From Tianweitania aestuarii (GTDB lineage Bacteria > Pseudomonadota > Alphaproteobacteria > Rhizobiales > Rhizobiaceae): DNA of 64,000 nt. The DNA is taken from positions 186,001 through 250,000 of the forward strand of contig NZ_JAFMNX010000002.1 of assembly GCF_018457165.1 (NCBI RefSeq). The letters run 5' to 3'. Positions 34,930 to 44,484 of this stretch are shown here, one piece after another (positions within the stretch are counted from its first letter, which is position 1; each line of letters starts with the position of its first letter). The notes beneath the pieces were generated by a model, which saw nothing but the letters and a program-made list of their open reading frames with translations, was not told the DNA's origin and ran no database searches. A program made the translations under genes and the position numbers.

Positions 34930-35955
34930 TTACTGGGCGGCGGGTGCCGGCGAAGCAGGCGCAGGTGCCGCCTCCGCCGGAGCTTCAGGAGCCGAAGCCG
35001 GAGCAGACTGAGCCGGAGCAGACTGAGCTGCCGGACCGGACGCAGCCGGAGAGGCCGGGTTAGCTGGCGCCGCACCGTTCCCCATCGGGTTCTGGAAGAA
35101 CCGGAAGAAGTCCGAATCCGGCGACAGGAGCATGGTCGTGCCCTGGCCGTTCAGCGCCTGATCGTAAGCCGCCATCGAGCGATAGAACTCGAAGAACTGC
35201 GGATCGCGGCTGAACGCATCGGCAAAGATCTTCGAGCGTTCGCCCTCGCCTTCACCGCGCAGAATTTCCGATTCCTTCTGCGCTTCGGCCGTGATCTCGA
35301 CGACCTCACGGTCGGCGCGCGCACGAATACGCTGAGCCGCTTCACGACCGCGCGCCCGCAGACGCTCGGCTTCGGCCAGACGCTCAGCCTTCATGCGTTC
35401 ATAAGTCTGCTGCGACACTTCCTGGGTCAGATCGGTACGGCGGATGCGGACATCCGTGATCTGAAGACCGAGCGAGGTTGCATCCGGACGAAGCTGGTCG
35501 GCGACCTCCTTCATCATGTCGCCGCGCTCTTCCGAAAGCGCTGCCTCGAAGCCGCGCAGACCGTAGACCCGGCGCAAAGCCGCGTCGAAACGCGTGCGCA
35601 GGCGCTGTTCAGCCAGCTGCACGCTACCCGAAACCGCCGAACGGAAGGTGCGTGCATCCTGGATGCGATAGGCCACGAAGGCGTCGACCTCGTAGAACTT
35701 GCCGCCCGAAACCTGGACACGGATATTGTCGAGGTCGAAGCGCATGATGCGGTCGTCGACCAGTTGCACATTATCGGCATCAAGGAAGCCAAACGGCGCC
35801 TTGAAGTAGATGCCCGGCTCAGTTTTCACGTCCACGATCTCGCCGAAGCGCAGAACGATAGCCTGCTGGCGCTCATTCACCACGAAGATCGAGGAATAAA
35901 GCAGAAGCGCCAGAACGGCGACGATGATGAGGATTGCGGGAAGACGATTCGTCAT
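34930..35955 (-). CDS. hflC: HflC, regulator of FtsH protease
   Basis: A 341-residue SPFH/stomatin-family protein with an N-terminal anchor (LPAILIIVAVLALLLYSSIFVV) and SPFH core (NERQQAIVLRFGEIVDVKTEPGIYFKAPF, VEITAEAQKESEILRGEGEGE). With HflK it forms a large membrane cage around FtsH and modulates its proteolysis. The C-terminal 45 residues are an Ala/Pro/Ser-rich tail partly built from a 15-bp tandem repeat (34997-35026) coding SAPAQ units. Its ATG overlaps the hflK stop by one base (TGATG). Confidence 0.95.
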   Translation of the reverse strand: MTNRLPAILIIVAVLALLLYSSIFVVNERQQAIVLRFGEIVDVKTEPGIYFKAPFGFLDADNVQLVDDRIMRFDLDNIRVQVSGGKFYEVDAFVAYRIQDARTFRSAVSGSVQLAEQRLRTRFDAALRRVYGLRGFEAALSEERGDMMKEVADQLRPDATSLGLQITDVRIRRTDLTQEVSQQTYERMKAERLAEAERLRARGREAAQRIRARADREVVEITAEAQKESEILRGEGEGERSKIFADAFSRDPQFFEFYRSMAAYDQALNGQGTTMLLSPDSDFFRFFQNPMGNGAAPANPASPAASGPAAQSAPAQSAPASAPEAPAEAAPAPASPAPAAQ

Positions 35956-37181
35956 CAGTTCGACCCTCCCGTGGCCTGATTATTGTTGTAGGTCGGTTGC
36001 GGAGGAGCCTCCTCGGCTGGCCGGTTCTGCAGCTGCGGCAGCGGCAGGTAAGGCACGACGCCCGATCCGTTGCTGCTTGCACCCTGCTCGACGATGACCT
36101 TGTTGGAGTTGCGCAGAACGCGTTCCATCGTTTCAAGGAACAAGCGTTGACGGGTCACTTCCGGTGCCAGCGCATACTGGTCATAGACCGAGACGAAGCG
36201 CTGCGCCTCACCCTGAGCTTCCTGCACGACACGGTTCTTGTAAGCCGCCGCTTCTTCGCGAAGCTGAGCAGCCTGACCGCGTGCCTGGCCGAGCTTCTGG
36301 TTGGAATACTGATTAGATTCTTCCACGAAGCGGTCTTCGTCCTGTTCGGCGCGCTGCACTTCGTCGAACGCATCGGCCACTTCACGCGGCGGTGCTGCGT
36401 CTTCGATCGAAATCGCATTCACGTTGATGCCCGCCTGATACTGGTCGAGCGTGCCCTGGATGATCCCGCGAACAGCCTCGGCGATGCCCTGGCGATCGTC
36501 ACGGAAGATGTCCTGCGCCGGACGACGGCCCACGGCTTCACGCATCGCGCTTTCGGCCACCTGCCGCACCATCTCGTCGGGATCGGCAACCTTGAAGAGA
36601 TAGGAGATCGGGTCCGAAACCTGGTAGGCCACCGAGAACCGCACATCGACGATGTTCTGGTCGCCTGAAAGCATCAGGCCGGATGAGTTCTGCCCGCCGC
36701 GCGCTTCGCCGATGTTGACCAGCTTTTCGGCGATGTTGGCGACTTCCACCGTTTCGATCGGCCACCAATGGAAATGCAGACCAGGCTCGGAGAGTTCGGC
36801 CTTCGGCTTGCCGAAGCGCAGTTCGACGGCCACTTCATCGGGTTGCACGGTGTAAACCGACTGAAAGGCCCAGAAAACGAGAACAACGACTGCGATCAGG
36901 CCGAACAGCGCAGGGCTGCCGCTGCCCAGACCGCTGCCGCCGCCGGCATTGTTGCCACGGCCACCACCTGGCAGCGCACGACGCAGCCGATCCTGGCCGC
37001 GGCGGATGATGTCTTCGAGGTCGGGCGGCGTGCCTTGCGGTCCGCTCGGTCGGTTCGGTCCCTGTCCCCAAGGGCCGCCATTGCCACCGGAGCCGCCATT
37101 GTTGTTGCCGCCGCCGCCGTTGTTATTGTTGCCGCCACCCCACGGCCCGCCGCCGCCGTTGCTCTGATTATTCCAGGGCAT
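35955..37181 (-). CDS. hflK: HflK, regulator of FtsH protease
   Basis: A 408-residue SPFH protein with a Gly/Asn-rich cytosolic N-terminus (about the first 45 residues), PPDLEDIIRRGQDRLRRALPGG, a membrane anchor (LFGLIAVVVLVFWAFQSVYTV) and the SPFH core with QPDEVAVELRFGKPKAELSEPGLHFHWWPIETV. A coiled-coil region lies around residues 240-330. Partner of HflC in the FtsH complex. It is the first gene of the operon hflK-hflC-DUF2065-degP; a near-consensus promoter lies 65-93 bp upstream. The start follows CGAAAGGAC. Confidence 0.95.
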   Translation of the reverse strand: MPWNNQSNGGGGPWGGGNNNNGGGGNNNGGSGGNGGPWGQGPNRPSGPQGTPPDLEDIIRRGQDRLRRALPGGGRGNNAGGGSGLGSGSPALFGLIAVVVLVFWAFQSVYTVQPDEVAVELRFGKPKAELSEPGLHFHWWPIETVEVANIAEKLVNIGEARGGQNSSGLMLSGDQNIVDVRFSVAYQVSDPISYLFKVADPDEMVRQVAESAMREAVGRRPAQDIFRDDRQGIAEAVRGIIQGTLDQYQAGINVNAISIEDAAPPREVADAFDEVQRAEQDEDRFVEESNQYSNQKLGQARGQAAQLREEAAAYKNRVVQEAQGEAQRFVSVYDQYALAPEVTRQRLFLETMERVLRNSNKVIVEQGASSNGSGVVPYLPLPQLQNRPAEEAPPQPTYNNNQATGGSN

Positions 37182-37245
37182 TCAAGTCCTTTCGAAACGT
37201 GCCGTGCTTGCGGGGAATTATTCGCTCCACCACACCCTTAAGCCC

Positions 37246-37274
37246 TCTATAGGCACCCGCAGCCACGCTTTCAA
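37246..37274 (-). promoter_or_regulatory. Promoter of the hflK operon
   Basis: On the minus strand TTGAAA (37274-37269) and TATAGA (37251-37246) are separated by exactly 17 bp, five of six and four to five of six matches to consensus. It lies in the gap between folA and hflK. Confidence 0.7.
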
Positions 37275-37330
37275 CGCGACCGAACAACCACTTGGAAGAA
37301 GGTTAAGCAGTTAAAGCCGTGTGCGACCGC

Positions 37331-37849
37331 TCAGGGCGAGGCGCGGCGGCGCTCATAGACCACGCAGCGCGTCGGGTATTCGTCCTTGTCGCCTGCCGGC
37401 ACTTCGAGGCTCGTTGTCTCGACAAAACGTTGCGGATCAATGGGCGGAAAGGTCACATCGCCCTCCACATCCGCCAGAACATGCGTGACCCGTAACCGGT
37501 CCGCGATGCCCATCGCCTGTTCGAAAAGCTGCCCACCGCCAATCACGCAGATTTCATCCGCATCCGGCAAGGCTTTCGAGCGCGTTCGCGCCAAAGACAG
37601 AGCATCGGCCAGCGAGTGCGCGATCTCGACGCCTTCAGGATGATAGTCGCGATTGTGCGTAACAACGATATTCAGTCGCCCGGGCAAAGGCTTGCCGATG
37701 CTTTCATAGGTCAGCCGACCCATCACAATCGGCTTGCCCATCGTATCGGCCTTGAAGCGCTTCAGATCGCTGGACAGGCGCCAGGGCAGTTGCCCGTCGC
37801 GGCCCACCACACCATTTTGTGCCACTGCCACAACAAGCGTCACATCCAT
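37331..37849 (-). CDS. folA: Dihydrofolate reductase
   Basis: A 172-residue enzyme reducing dihydrofolate with NADPH. VVAVAQNGVVGRDGQLPWRLSSDLKRFKADTMGKPIVMGRLTYESIGKPLPGR covers the substrate and cofactor loops, with the catalytic Asp in the WRLSSDLKRF helix, and ICVIGGGQLFEQAM the second NADPH site. The ATG at 37849 follows GGGGAGA; a longer frame upstream is not needed. It is 42 bp downstream of thyA on the same strand, the usual pairing, since thymidylate synthase makes its substrate. Confidence 0.96.
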   Translation of the reverse strand: MDVTLVVAVAQNGVVGRDGQLPWRLSSDLKRFKADTMGKPIVMGRLTYESIGKPLPGRLNIVVTHNRDYHPEGVEIAHSLADALSLARTRSKALPDADEICVIGGGQLFEQAMGIADRLRVTHVLADVEGDVTFPPIDPQRFVETTSLEVPAGDKDEYPTRCVVYERRRASP

Positions 37850-37891
37850 GCCCGTCTCCCCCTGCAAGGCAGGCACCTTAGCAGCTTGTTT

Positions 37892-38809
37892 TCAAACGGC
37901 TACCTCGGCCGCAATCGCCGGATGCGGATCATAACCGTCGACCACGAAATCCTCGATCGTATAATCGTCAATGTTTGCCGCTTTTCGCGTCAGTCGCATC
38001 GTCGGCATGGGACGCGGTTCACGCGACATCTGTTCCTGCGCAGCGTCGAGATGGTTGAGGTAAAGATGCACGTCACCGCCGACCCAGACGAAGTCGCCGA
38101 GTTCGAGATCGGCCTGATCCGCCAGCATCAGCATCAGCGCCACGGTGCCGACCCAGTTGAAGGGCGCGCCGAGCAGCAGATCGACCGAACGCTGCATCAT
38201 CATGCAGGACAGCCGTCCTTTCGAGACGTGAAACTGATAGACCATATGACAGGGCGGCAGCGCCATCTCACCGAGATCGGCCACGTTCCAGGCATGAAAC
38301 AGCATGCGGCGGCTCGCCGGATTGGTTTTCAGCGTCTCCACCAGCGTGCCGATCTGGTCATGCACGCGCCCGTCCGGTCCCTGCCAGCGCCGCCATTGCT
38401 TGCCATAGATCGGTCCAAGCTCGCCCCAGCGCGCCGAAAACGCGTCGTCGGACAGGATGCGGTCTTCGAACGCTTTCTGGCTGATCGTTTCGCCGCTCGC
38501 CTCGCGATATTTCGCCAGCGGCCAGTCGCTCCAGATCCGCACGTTCTGCTGCAGCAGGGAGCGCAGGTCGGTGCGGCCGGTCAGGAACCACAGCATTTCC
38601 TTGACTGCCGTTTTCCAGAACACCTTCTTGGTGGTCAAGATCGGCACATGCCCGCTCGAGAGATCGAAGCGTAGCATCTCGCCAAACAGCGAGCGTGTGC
38701 CGACGCCGGTGCGGTCAAGCCGCTCGTCGCCGCGTTCAAGAACACGGCGCATCAGATCGAGATACAGGTTTTCCGGCGCAAGGAGCGCCTCGGGAGAGCG
38801 GTTCAACAT
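37892..38809 (-). CDS. thyA: Thymidylate synthase
   Basis: A 305-residue enzyme making dTMP from dUMP with methylene-tetrahydrofolate. It has DRTGVGTRSLFGEMLRFDLSSG, the catalytic Cys187 in ALPPCHMVYQF, dUMP arginines in ASRRMLFHAWNV, and the C-terminal MRLTRKAANIDDYTIEDF. It is about 40 residues longer than E. coli ThyA because of an extra segment around residues 95-130 seen in several bacterial and eukaryotic forms. The ATG at 38809 begins the conserved region. Confidence 0.96.
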   Translation of the reverse strand: MLNRSPEALLAPENLYLDLMRRVLERGDERLDRTGVGTRSLFGEMLRFDLSSGHVPILTTKKVFWKTAVKEMLWFLTGRTDLRSLLQQNVRIWSDWPLAKYREASGETISQKAFEDRILSDDAFSARWGELGPIYGKQWRRWQGPDGRVHDQIGTLVETLKTNPASRRMLFHAWNVADLGEMALPPCHMVYQFHVSKGRLSCMMMQRSVDLLLGAPFNWVGTVALMLMLADQADLELGDFVWVGGDVHLYLNHLDAAQEQMSREPRPMPTMRLTRKAANIDDYTIEDFVVDGYDPHPAIAAEVAV

Positions 38810-39000
38810 GATCCTGCATCTACGCGATTCTGATCGGGCGCGGGAGTATGCATCAAAGGCATCGGGCATCCTCTCAGGACTCTGTGAACGGCGAAACGGA
38901 AACTTTGCCCGCAGCCCCTTCGTTTCTTACGCATCAAGGCAGCTAACGCTGCACGCGCGCATGCCCTATATTCCGCTCAGGAAGCGACAGGAGATCCACC

Positions 39001-39915
39001 ATGGTGAACCGGACAAAACTGAACTGGTCGCATGTAACGCCGAAACCCCTTTGGCTGAACCGTCGCGCTCTGATCGCCGGCATCGGCGCCACTGCGCTTG
39101 CCTCGCCTGCTCTGGCAAAGATCGCGGCGAAGCCCAGCCAGTTTTCCACCGACGTCGAGCCGAACACGCTCGAAGAAATCACCAACTACAACAACTTCTA
39201 CGAATTCGGCTGGGACAAGACCGATCCCGCCGCCAATGCAGGTCAACTCACGACCGATCCCTGGTCGGTGACCGTGGATGGCCTCGTGGATCGCCCGGGC
39301 ACGTATGATCTCGCCGACATCATGAAGGACCGCCCGCTCGAAGAGCGCATCTACCGGTTCCGCTGCGTAGAAGCCTGGGCGATGGTGATCCCCTGGATCG
39401 GCTTCGAACTGTCGGGCCTGCTCAACCGCTTCGGCGTGCAACCTTCGGCCAAATATGTTGCCATCCAGACGCTGCTCCGCCCTGAAGAAATGCCCGGCCA
39501 GCGCGCCGGCGGTATCAACTGGCCCTATGTCGAAGGCCTGCGTCTTGATGAAGCGATGAACCCGCTCACCATCATGGCCACCGGTCTCTACGGCGAAAAC
39601 CTGCCGAAGCAGAACGGCGCGCCTCTTCGTCTCGTCGTGCCGTGGAAATACGGCTTCAAGTCGATCAAGAGCATCGTCAAGATCAGCCTTGTCGCCGAAC
39701 AGCCGCCAACCACCTGGCAGCAGCTGCAGCCAAGCGAGTACGGCTTTTATGCCAATGTGAACCCCGAGGTGAACCATCCGCGCTGGAGCCAGGCGACCGA
39801 GCGCAAGATCGGTGGCGGATTCTTTGCCAGCCGTCAGGAAACGCTGAAGTTCAACGGCTATGGCGACGAAGTTGCCGGCATGTATGCCGGCATGGATTTG
39901 GCGAAAAACTATTGA
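39001..39915 (+). CDS. msrP: Protein-methionine-sulfoxide reductase catalytic subunit
   Basis: A 304-residue periplasmic molybdenum enzyme (YedY). A twin-arginine signal ([21 protein letters not shown]) marks Tat export with its cofactor already loaded. The sulfite-oxidase-type fold shows [15 protein letters not shown] with the Mo-binding Cys122, then [12 protein letters not shown] and [16 protein letters not shown]. It repairs oxidised methionines in envelope proteins. ACAGGAG precedes the start. It overlaps msrQ by TGATG. Confidence 0.96.
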   Translation: MVNRTKLNWSHVTPKPLWLNRRALIAGIGATALASPALAKIAAKPSQFSTDVEPNTLEEITNYNNFYEFGWDKTDPAANAGQLTTDPWSVTVDGLVDRPGTYDLADIMKDRPLEERIYRFRCVEAWAMVIPWIGFELSGLLNRFGVQPSAKYVAIQTLLRPEEMPGQRAGGINWPYVEGLRLDEAMNPLTIMATGLYGENLPKQNGAPLRLVVPWKYGFKSIKSIVKISLVAEQPPTTWQQLQPSEYGFYANVNPEVNHPRWSQATERKIGGGFFASRQETLKFNGYGDEVAGMYAGMDLAKNY

Positions 39916-40571
39916 TGGCCCGCCTCGATGCCTGGCTGAAGCGTGTGCCGAACTGGGCCGTCTGGCTTGCGGGATTTATCCCGCTGGCCTGGCTGATCTG
40001 GCTCGTTGTCACCAACGATCTCGGCGTCGATCCGGTGAAGGAGATCGAACACCGCCTGGGCAAGATCGCGCTCTGGTTCCTGGTCGGCGGTCTTGTAATC
40101 ACCCCGCTGCGCAGTTTCGTTGGGCTCAACCTCATCCGCTATCGCCGCGCGATCGGCCTGCTCGCCTTCATCTATGTGGTCCTGCACCTTATGGCATGGG
40201 CCGTGTTCGACATGGGCCTCCTTATGTCGCAGGCGATCAACGACCTCTTTCGCCGCCCCTATCTCATCTTCGGCATCAGCGCCTTTATCCTGCTGATCCC
40301 GCTGGCGATCACCTCCAATAAGGCCTCGATCCGCAAGCTCGGAGCCAACTGGCGACGTTTGCACTGGCTGGTTTATCCGGCCGTGTTGCTGGGTGTCGTG
40401 CATTATCTCTGGCAGATGAAGGTGATCCGCACCGAAGGCTGGATCTGGCTTGTCGTCGCCCTGTTGCTTCTGGCCACACGCATCAAGTGGCCCGGTTCAT
40501 CGGCCCGTTCCGCTCCAAAGAAGGGCCCGAGCAAGCGTCAGCAGGCGATCAACGCTGCAAACAAGACTTGA
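39915..40571 (+). CDS. msrQ: Protein-methionine-sulfoxide reductase heme-binding subunit
   Basis: A 218-residue membrane protein (YedZ) with six helices and the ferric-reductase-like core RRAIGLLAFIYVVLHLMAWAVFD and LHWLVYPAVLLGVVHYLW, which supply heme-binding histidines. It passes electrons from the quinone pool to MsrP. The start codon overlaps the msrP stop. The C-terminal tail is Lys-rich. It ends about 50 bp before ssrA. Confidence 0.95.
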   Translation: MARLDAWLKRVPNWAVWLAGFIPLAWLIWLVVTNDLGVDPVKEIEHRLGKIALWFLVGGLVITPLRSFVGLNLIRYRRAIGLLAFIYVVLHLMAWAVFDMGLLMSQAINDLFRRPYLIFGISAFILLIPLAITSNKASIRKLGANWRRLHWLVYPAVLLGVVHYLWQMKVIRTEGWIWLVVALLLLATRIKWPGSSARSAPKKGPSKRQQAINAANKT

Positions 40572-40587
40572 AGCCACCGCCACCCCT

Positions 40588-40615
40588 TTGCAGCGCCGGA
40601 TAAACGACCTATATC
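40588..40615 (+). promoter_or_regulatory. Putative ssrA promoter
   Basis: TTGCAG (40588-40593) and TATATC (40610-40615) with a 16-bp spacer; the predicted start of transcription coincides with the start of the tmRNA acceptor piece near 40623. Confidence 0.5.
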
Positions 40616-40622
40616 AGCGCTG

Positions 40623-40936
40623 TCGGGTTCGCCTGACTATGGAAATAAACGGCCGTTGAAATAAGCCATTCGGACCCGGGGGCGGTACCCGGCGCCTCCA
40701 CCACGAACCGCTCGTTCTGAGCGGCTGGTGATGGGGGCGAAATAGGATCGACGAGGGTGTAAAGAGCGGACTTTTTCCCGGCATTGTACCACCGTTATCG
40801 GGCTATAATAGTAGTTGCAAACGACAACTATGCGGAAGCACGTCTCGCCGCGTAAGCGGTGCGATAGCTTCAAATCAAGCCCTTGGGGTTCGCACTCCTA
40901 GGCGGGGTTCGGAGGTACCTGGCAACAGAAACCTCC
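40623..40936 (+). ncRNA. ssrA: tmRNA, circularly permuted two-piece alphaproteobacterial type
   Basis: The gene encodes the acceptor piece first and the coding piece second. The acceptor piece ends CGCCTCC-A-CCA at 40693-40703 after a T-arm (CCGGG/CCCGG). The coding piece begins GGGGGCG at 40733 and pairs with that acceptor strand with one wobble. About 29 bp between them is removed to give two RNAs. The tag reading frame starts at GCA 40817 and ends at TAA 40853-40855, reading ANDNYAEARLAA. A closing GGAGGT/ACCTCC hairpin (40911-40936) marks the 3' end. It rescues stalled ribosomes and tags the nascent chain for ClpXP. The outer ends are approximate. Confidence 0.95.
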
Positions 40937-41074
40937 ACTTCTTCCCCTTCAATGACCATCCAATGCACCGCACCTTCCCTCACGTCGAAGGCTGCCCCAT
41001 ATCGTTGTGAGTTTACGTGGCTGCCAAGCTTCTCTAAAGCTACGCCGACGATTCAACTGGACCTGCCTGGCTCC

Positions 41075-41656
41075 ATGGCCGAAGACCACATTCGCTACGA
41101 TATTCTGGCCCAGGAAGCACTGCGCGGCGTTATGCGCAAAGTGCTGATCGAGGTCGCGCGCACCGGTTTGCCGGGCAACCATCATTTCTTCATCACCTTC
41201 CTGACCGGCGCACCCGGCGTGCGGATTTCTTCGCGCCTGAAGGAACGCTATCCCGAGCAGATGACGATCGTGGTCCAGTTCCAGTATTGGGACCTCAAGG
41301 TCACCGACACCGGCTTCGAGGTCGGCCTGTCCTTCTCCGACGTGCCGGAAAAGCTGGAAATCCCCTTCGCAGCCGTTCGCGGCTTCTACGACCCGTCCGT
41401 CAATTTCGAGCTGGAATTCGACGTGAAGCCGGTTGAACCGGCTGCAGCGCCTGTCGAGCCGACGCCGATGTTGAAGGCCGTCGACAACAATGCGCCTGCC
41501 GAGCCAAAGCCCCTGCCCGCCAAGACACCAAAGGCGGACAAAAGCAAGAAACCAGCGGAACCGGCTGCAAGCGAAGCGTCAGAAGAGCAGGCAGAAGACG
41601 AAACACCCAAGCCCGGCGCTGACGTCGTCTCGCTCGACGCCTTCCGCAAGAAGTAA
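41075..41656 (+). CDS. sspB: SspB-like ClpXP adaptor (SspB-alpha)
   Basis: A 193-residue protein whose first about 135 residues match the alphaproteobacterial SspB fold: MAEDHIRYDILAQEALRGVMRKVL, NHHFFITFLTGAPGVRISSRLKERYPEQMTIVVQ and a beta-rich end FSDVPEKLEIPFAAVRGFYDPSVNF. A flexible Pro/Ala/Lys-rich tail ends in VVSLDAFRKK, the short peptide that docks on ClpX. It hands ssrA-tagged proteins to ClpXP. The start at 41075 matches relatives; an upstream ATG at 40951 would begin in the leader. It lies directly after ssrA, which makes the tag it recognises. Confidence 0.93.
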   Translation: MAEDHIRYDILAQEALRGVMRKVLIEVARTGLPGNHHFFITFLTGAPGVRISSRLKERYPEQMTIVVQFQYWDLKVTDTGFEVGLSFSDVPEKLEIPFAAVRGFYDPSVNFELEFDVKPVEPAAAPVEPTPMLKAVDNNAPAEPKPLPAKTPKADKSKKPAEPAASEASEEQAEDETPKPGADVVSLDAFRKK

Positions 41657-41665
41657 GCGCCTTTC

Positions 41666-41842
41666 ATGGGCGACATCGTAAACCTCCGCACCATTCGCAA
41701 ACAGCGCGATCGTGCGGAGGATGCCCGCAAGGCCGATGAAAATCGCGCCCGCTTTGGCCGCACCAAGGCTGAAAAACAGGCCGAGGCGAAGGCAGGCGAG
41801 CGCGCCCAAACACAGCTCGACAACCACCGCCGCGAGACCTGA
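41666..41842 (+). CDS. DUF4169 small protein
   Basis: A 58-residue, highly charged helical protein, MGDIVNLRTIRKQRDRAEDA at the start and rich in Lys, Arg, Glu and Ala after it. This matches DUF4169, a family of tiny alphaproteobacterial proteins of unknown function usually found next to a ribbon-helix-helix gene, as here. It begins 9 bp after the sspB stop with no strong ribosome binding site, so it is probably translated as part of the sspB operon. Confidence 0.85.
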   Translation: MGDIVNLRTIRKQRDRAEDARKADENRARFGRTKAEKQAEAKAGERAQTQLDNHRRET

Positions 41843-41848
41843 CGCCCG

Positions 41849-42088
41849 ATGAGCGGCGTTTTCAAACGCTCCGTGACCATCGGCGGCCATCGCACGAGCA
41901 TATCGCTCGAAACCGCCTTCTCCGACGAACTCGAGCGCATCGCAGCCGAACGCGGCGCCAGCATCAGCGCCCTGATCGCCGAGATCGACGCCGCACGCGA
42001 CCCCGCCACCAACCTGTCCTCGGCCATCCGCTTGTTCGTTCTGGCAGACCTGAAGGCGCGAACCCTCGCGCCTGACAGCGTTGAATAA
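41849..42088 (+). CDS. Ribbon-helix-helix domain protein
   Basis: A 79-residue protein fitting RHH_4 (PF13467). It has a strand segment KRSVTIGGHRTSISLETAF, helix one DELERIAAERGAS, then ISALIAEIDAARDPATNLSSAIRLFVLADL. The fold pairs as dimers on DNA in the MetJ/Arc class, so it may be a small regulator. It starts 6 bp after the DUF4169 stop, the last gene of the sspB operon. Its target is unknown. Confidence 0.88.
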   Translation: MSGVFKRSVTIGGHRTSISLETAFSDELERIAAERGASISALIAEIDAARDPATNLSSAIRLFVLADLKARTLAPDSVE

Positions 42089-42117
42089 CCCGCGCAATCT
42101 TTGCGGAGCGATCGGCT

Positions 42118-42972
42118 TCAGTTCTGCAACTCAGGTGCGACCTGACCGAAGTTGAAGCAGGCCACCAGCAGAACACCGCCCAGCGTGTTACCGAGCAGCG
42201 TCGGTACGAAGAACCGAAAAGCGTAATCGCTCATCGTGGCCTCGCCGATATGAACGAGGTAGGACGCTTCGACCGATCCGGCGATGATATGGGCGAGATG
42301 CGCCACTGCCACCACATAGGTGACGATGATGATGACGAACGGCTTGGAATCACCCGAAGCCGGCATCAACCACACCATTAGGGCGATCAGCCACCCTGCA
42401 AGCACCGCCTTCAGGAACATCGCGCCGAACGGCGATTGCATGGTGGACCGGGAAAACTCGGCGATCGCCGCCTTTATCTCCGCATCAAACAGCGGCGTAT
42501 GAGCCAGCACGGCGGAAAAGATCCAGGTCGCCACGATGTTGGACGCAAGCACGATACCCCACAAGCGCAGCACCAGCCGCAACCGATGCCAGCTGGGTTC
42601 ATGCAAGAGCGGCAACACTGGCGTCAGCGTGTTTTCCGTAAAAAGCTGTTGGCGGCCAAGCACGACGATCAGGAAGCCAATCGTATAGCCGAGCGCAGTG
42701 AGCAGATGCTCCCACGGTGCGTCGGGCAGAGCCGTCATGAGAACGGCCGGCACAACAACCGAAAAGCCAATCGACAGCCCAGCGGCCAGTCCCGACATCA
42801 TCAAGGCAAAGGCACTGCGCTCCAGTTCACGCTCGCCTTCGGCGCGAATGGTCTCATGGATCAACGCCGCACTTGGCCGGCTTTGCTTGTCGACAGCTTC
42901 GACCTCTTCTTCATTGAGGTCCCCCACCTCGGAAGCGGGGCTCAAACGATTTTCTGGCGCGTCTGCGGTCAT
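42118..42972 (-). CDS. Formate/nitrite transporter family protein (YfdC-like)
   Basis: A 284-residue membrane protein with six helices after a 60-residue charged N-terminus. Half-helix motifs of the FNT pentameric channels are seen: SAFALMMSGLAAGLSIGFSVV, GFLIVVLGRQQLFTENTLTPVLPLL and PTLLGNTLGGVLLVACFN. Members pass small anions such as formate, nitrite or bicarbonate; the YfdC branch has no proven substrate. The ATG at 42972 is chosen; upstream codons add a non-conserved stretch. Confidence 0.88.
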   Translation of the reverse strand: MTADAPENRLSPASEVGDLNEEEVEAVDKQSRPSAALIHETIRAEGERELERSAFALMMSGLAAGLSIGFSVVVPAVLMTALPDAPWEHLLTALGYTIGFLIVVLGRQQLFTENTLTPVLPLLHEPSWHRLRLVLRLWGIVLASNIVATWIFSAVLAHTPLFDAEIKAAIAEFSRSTMQSPFGAMFLKAVLAGWLIALMVWLMPASGDSKPFVIIIVTYVVAVAHLAHIIAGSVEASYLVHIGEATMSDYAFRFFVPTLLGNTLGGVLLVACFNFGQVAPELQN

Positions 42973-43101
42973 GAAGCGGCTTTCTGCATGCGCGACGCAG
43001 CTGGCCGCGTTCCTCAACCTTTTCGATCAAACTTCGATCCCATTCCGGTCAGGTAATCCTTCGCACCACCAAGCCGGAGAACGAGTCTGCCAAGCTGAGG
43101 G

Positions 43102-44385
43102 CTAGACCTCGATCTGCCGGACCTGAACATGCCGGGCACGCCCCGCACCCAACCCTGCCGTGATCGCACCCGCGCCGATCAACACGATCAGCCAGGCGCA
43201 GGCCACGAAGCTGCCGGTCCAGCTATGGATCAACCCCACCAGCAGCGGCCCGAGCGATGCGATCACATACCCCCCACCCTGCGCCATTCCCGACAGATAC
43301 GATGCCACCCGTGCATCGGGCGAACGCAGCATGATCATCGTCATGGCGACCGCGATCAGCCCACCCTGCCCGATCCCCTGCACCACGGCCAGGATCCACA
43401 CCATCCACAAGGGCGCAAAGATGAAGCCGAGCAGAGGCAACATCGCACAGCTGATCAGAACGGTGTTGATCGCCCTTTGATCGCGGCAGCGAATGGCGAT
43501 CGAAGGAATGACGAGACAGGCCGCGACCTGCACCATCACATCGGTCGAAACCACCAGTCCGGCCGTTGCGGCATCCAGCCCGCGTTCGCGCAAGATCGGG
43601 GAAAGCCAGCCGAACACGATATAGGCGAAGGCCGATTGTAGCCCCATGAACACCGTGACCTGCCACGCCAGCGGATCACGCCAAAGCCCCTCCACGCAGT
43701 GCTTCTTGTGCGAATGTGCGGCATTGAGCCGGACCGTTTGCGGCGCCCATAAACAGGCGACAAGAAGAGCCGGCAGCGCCCAGATCGCCAAAGCGATCTG
43801 CCAGCTTCCCCACGCATGTTCCACAGGCACGGTGATCCCTGCGGCAGCCGACGCACCGGCACACAGCGCCATCGTGTATAGCCCCGTCATCATCGCGGCT
43901 CGATCGGGAAAGTCGCGCTTCACGAGGCCCGGCAGAAGCACGTTGCCCGTCGCAATCGCGGCACCCGCCAGCACCGTGCCGAAAAACAGGATCGGCGTAT
44001 AGCCCGTGCCGCGAAGACCGGTACCAACAGCCAGAAACAAGAGAACCGCCAGCAACACACGCTCGGCACCAAACCGTTGCGCGAGCCTTGGTGCCATCGG
44101 CGCAAACAGGCCGAGGCAAACAACCGGCAAGGTGGTCAACACACTCGCGCTCGTCGTGGAAAGCCCGGCCCCTTCCACCACTTCAGGCAGGATCGACGAA
44201 AGGCTGGAGAAAACCGGCCGCAGATTGGCTGCGATCAGAACAAGGCTCAGCCCGAGAAGAAAGCGCGCGGCGGTTGAGCGCACCGGCGTGACAAGCGGCG
44301 CGGGCGCATCATCGGCTTGCGCATCGATCAGCGTGATCTCGCTCGCGTCCAAAGATGCAGCTGGTGAAGAAGAAGGCTGGGTCAT
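43102..44385 (-). CDS. CynX/NimT family MFS transporter
   Basis: A 427-residue 12-helix major facilitator protein. After a soluble N-terminus, [28 protein letters not shown] is the CynX/NimT signature in helix one, and [14 protein letters not shown] and the [23 protein letters not shown] central loop follow. The founder exports cyanate or nitroimidazole in E. coli; the substrate here is unknown. It is transcribed alone, ending 130 bp before the FNT start on the same strand. Confidence 0.9.
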   Translation of the reverse strand: MTQPSSSPAASLDASEITLIDAQADDAPAPLVTPVRSTAARFLLGLSLVLIAANLRPVFSSLSSILPEVVEGAGLSTTSASVLTTLPVVCLGLFAPMAPRLAQRFGAERVLLAVLLFLAVGTGLRGTGYTPILFFGTVLAGAAIATGNVLLPGLVKRDFPDRAAMMTGLYTMALCAGASAAAGITVPVEHAWGSWQIALAIWALPALLVACLWAPQTVRLNAAHSHKKHCVEGLWRDPLAWQVTVFMGLQSAFAYIVFGWLSPILRERGLDAATAGLVVSTDVMVQVAACLVIPSIAIRCRDQRAINTVLISCAMLPLLGFIFAPLWMVWILAVVQGIGQGGLIAVAMTMIMLRSPDARVASYLSGMAQGGGYVIASLGPLLVGLIHSWTGSFVACAWLIVLIGAGAITAGLGAGRARHVQVRQIEV

Positions 44386-44484
44386 GCCGGAGCCAAGCCA
44401 CGAAACGCCCGCGCCTTCAACCGCTTTCGATTGGCACAGCCGTTACGCAGGCGCAGCGCCTCCAAGCTAGCCGCTACTTGCATA

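Noticed and set aside
34990-35030. 15-bp tandem repeat in hflC as a mobile or regulatory element
   Set aside because: It simply codes SAPAQ units of a flexible Ala/Pro tail and is typical repeat expansion in low-complexity coding DNA.
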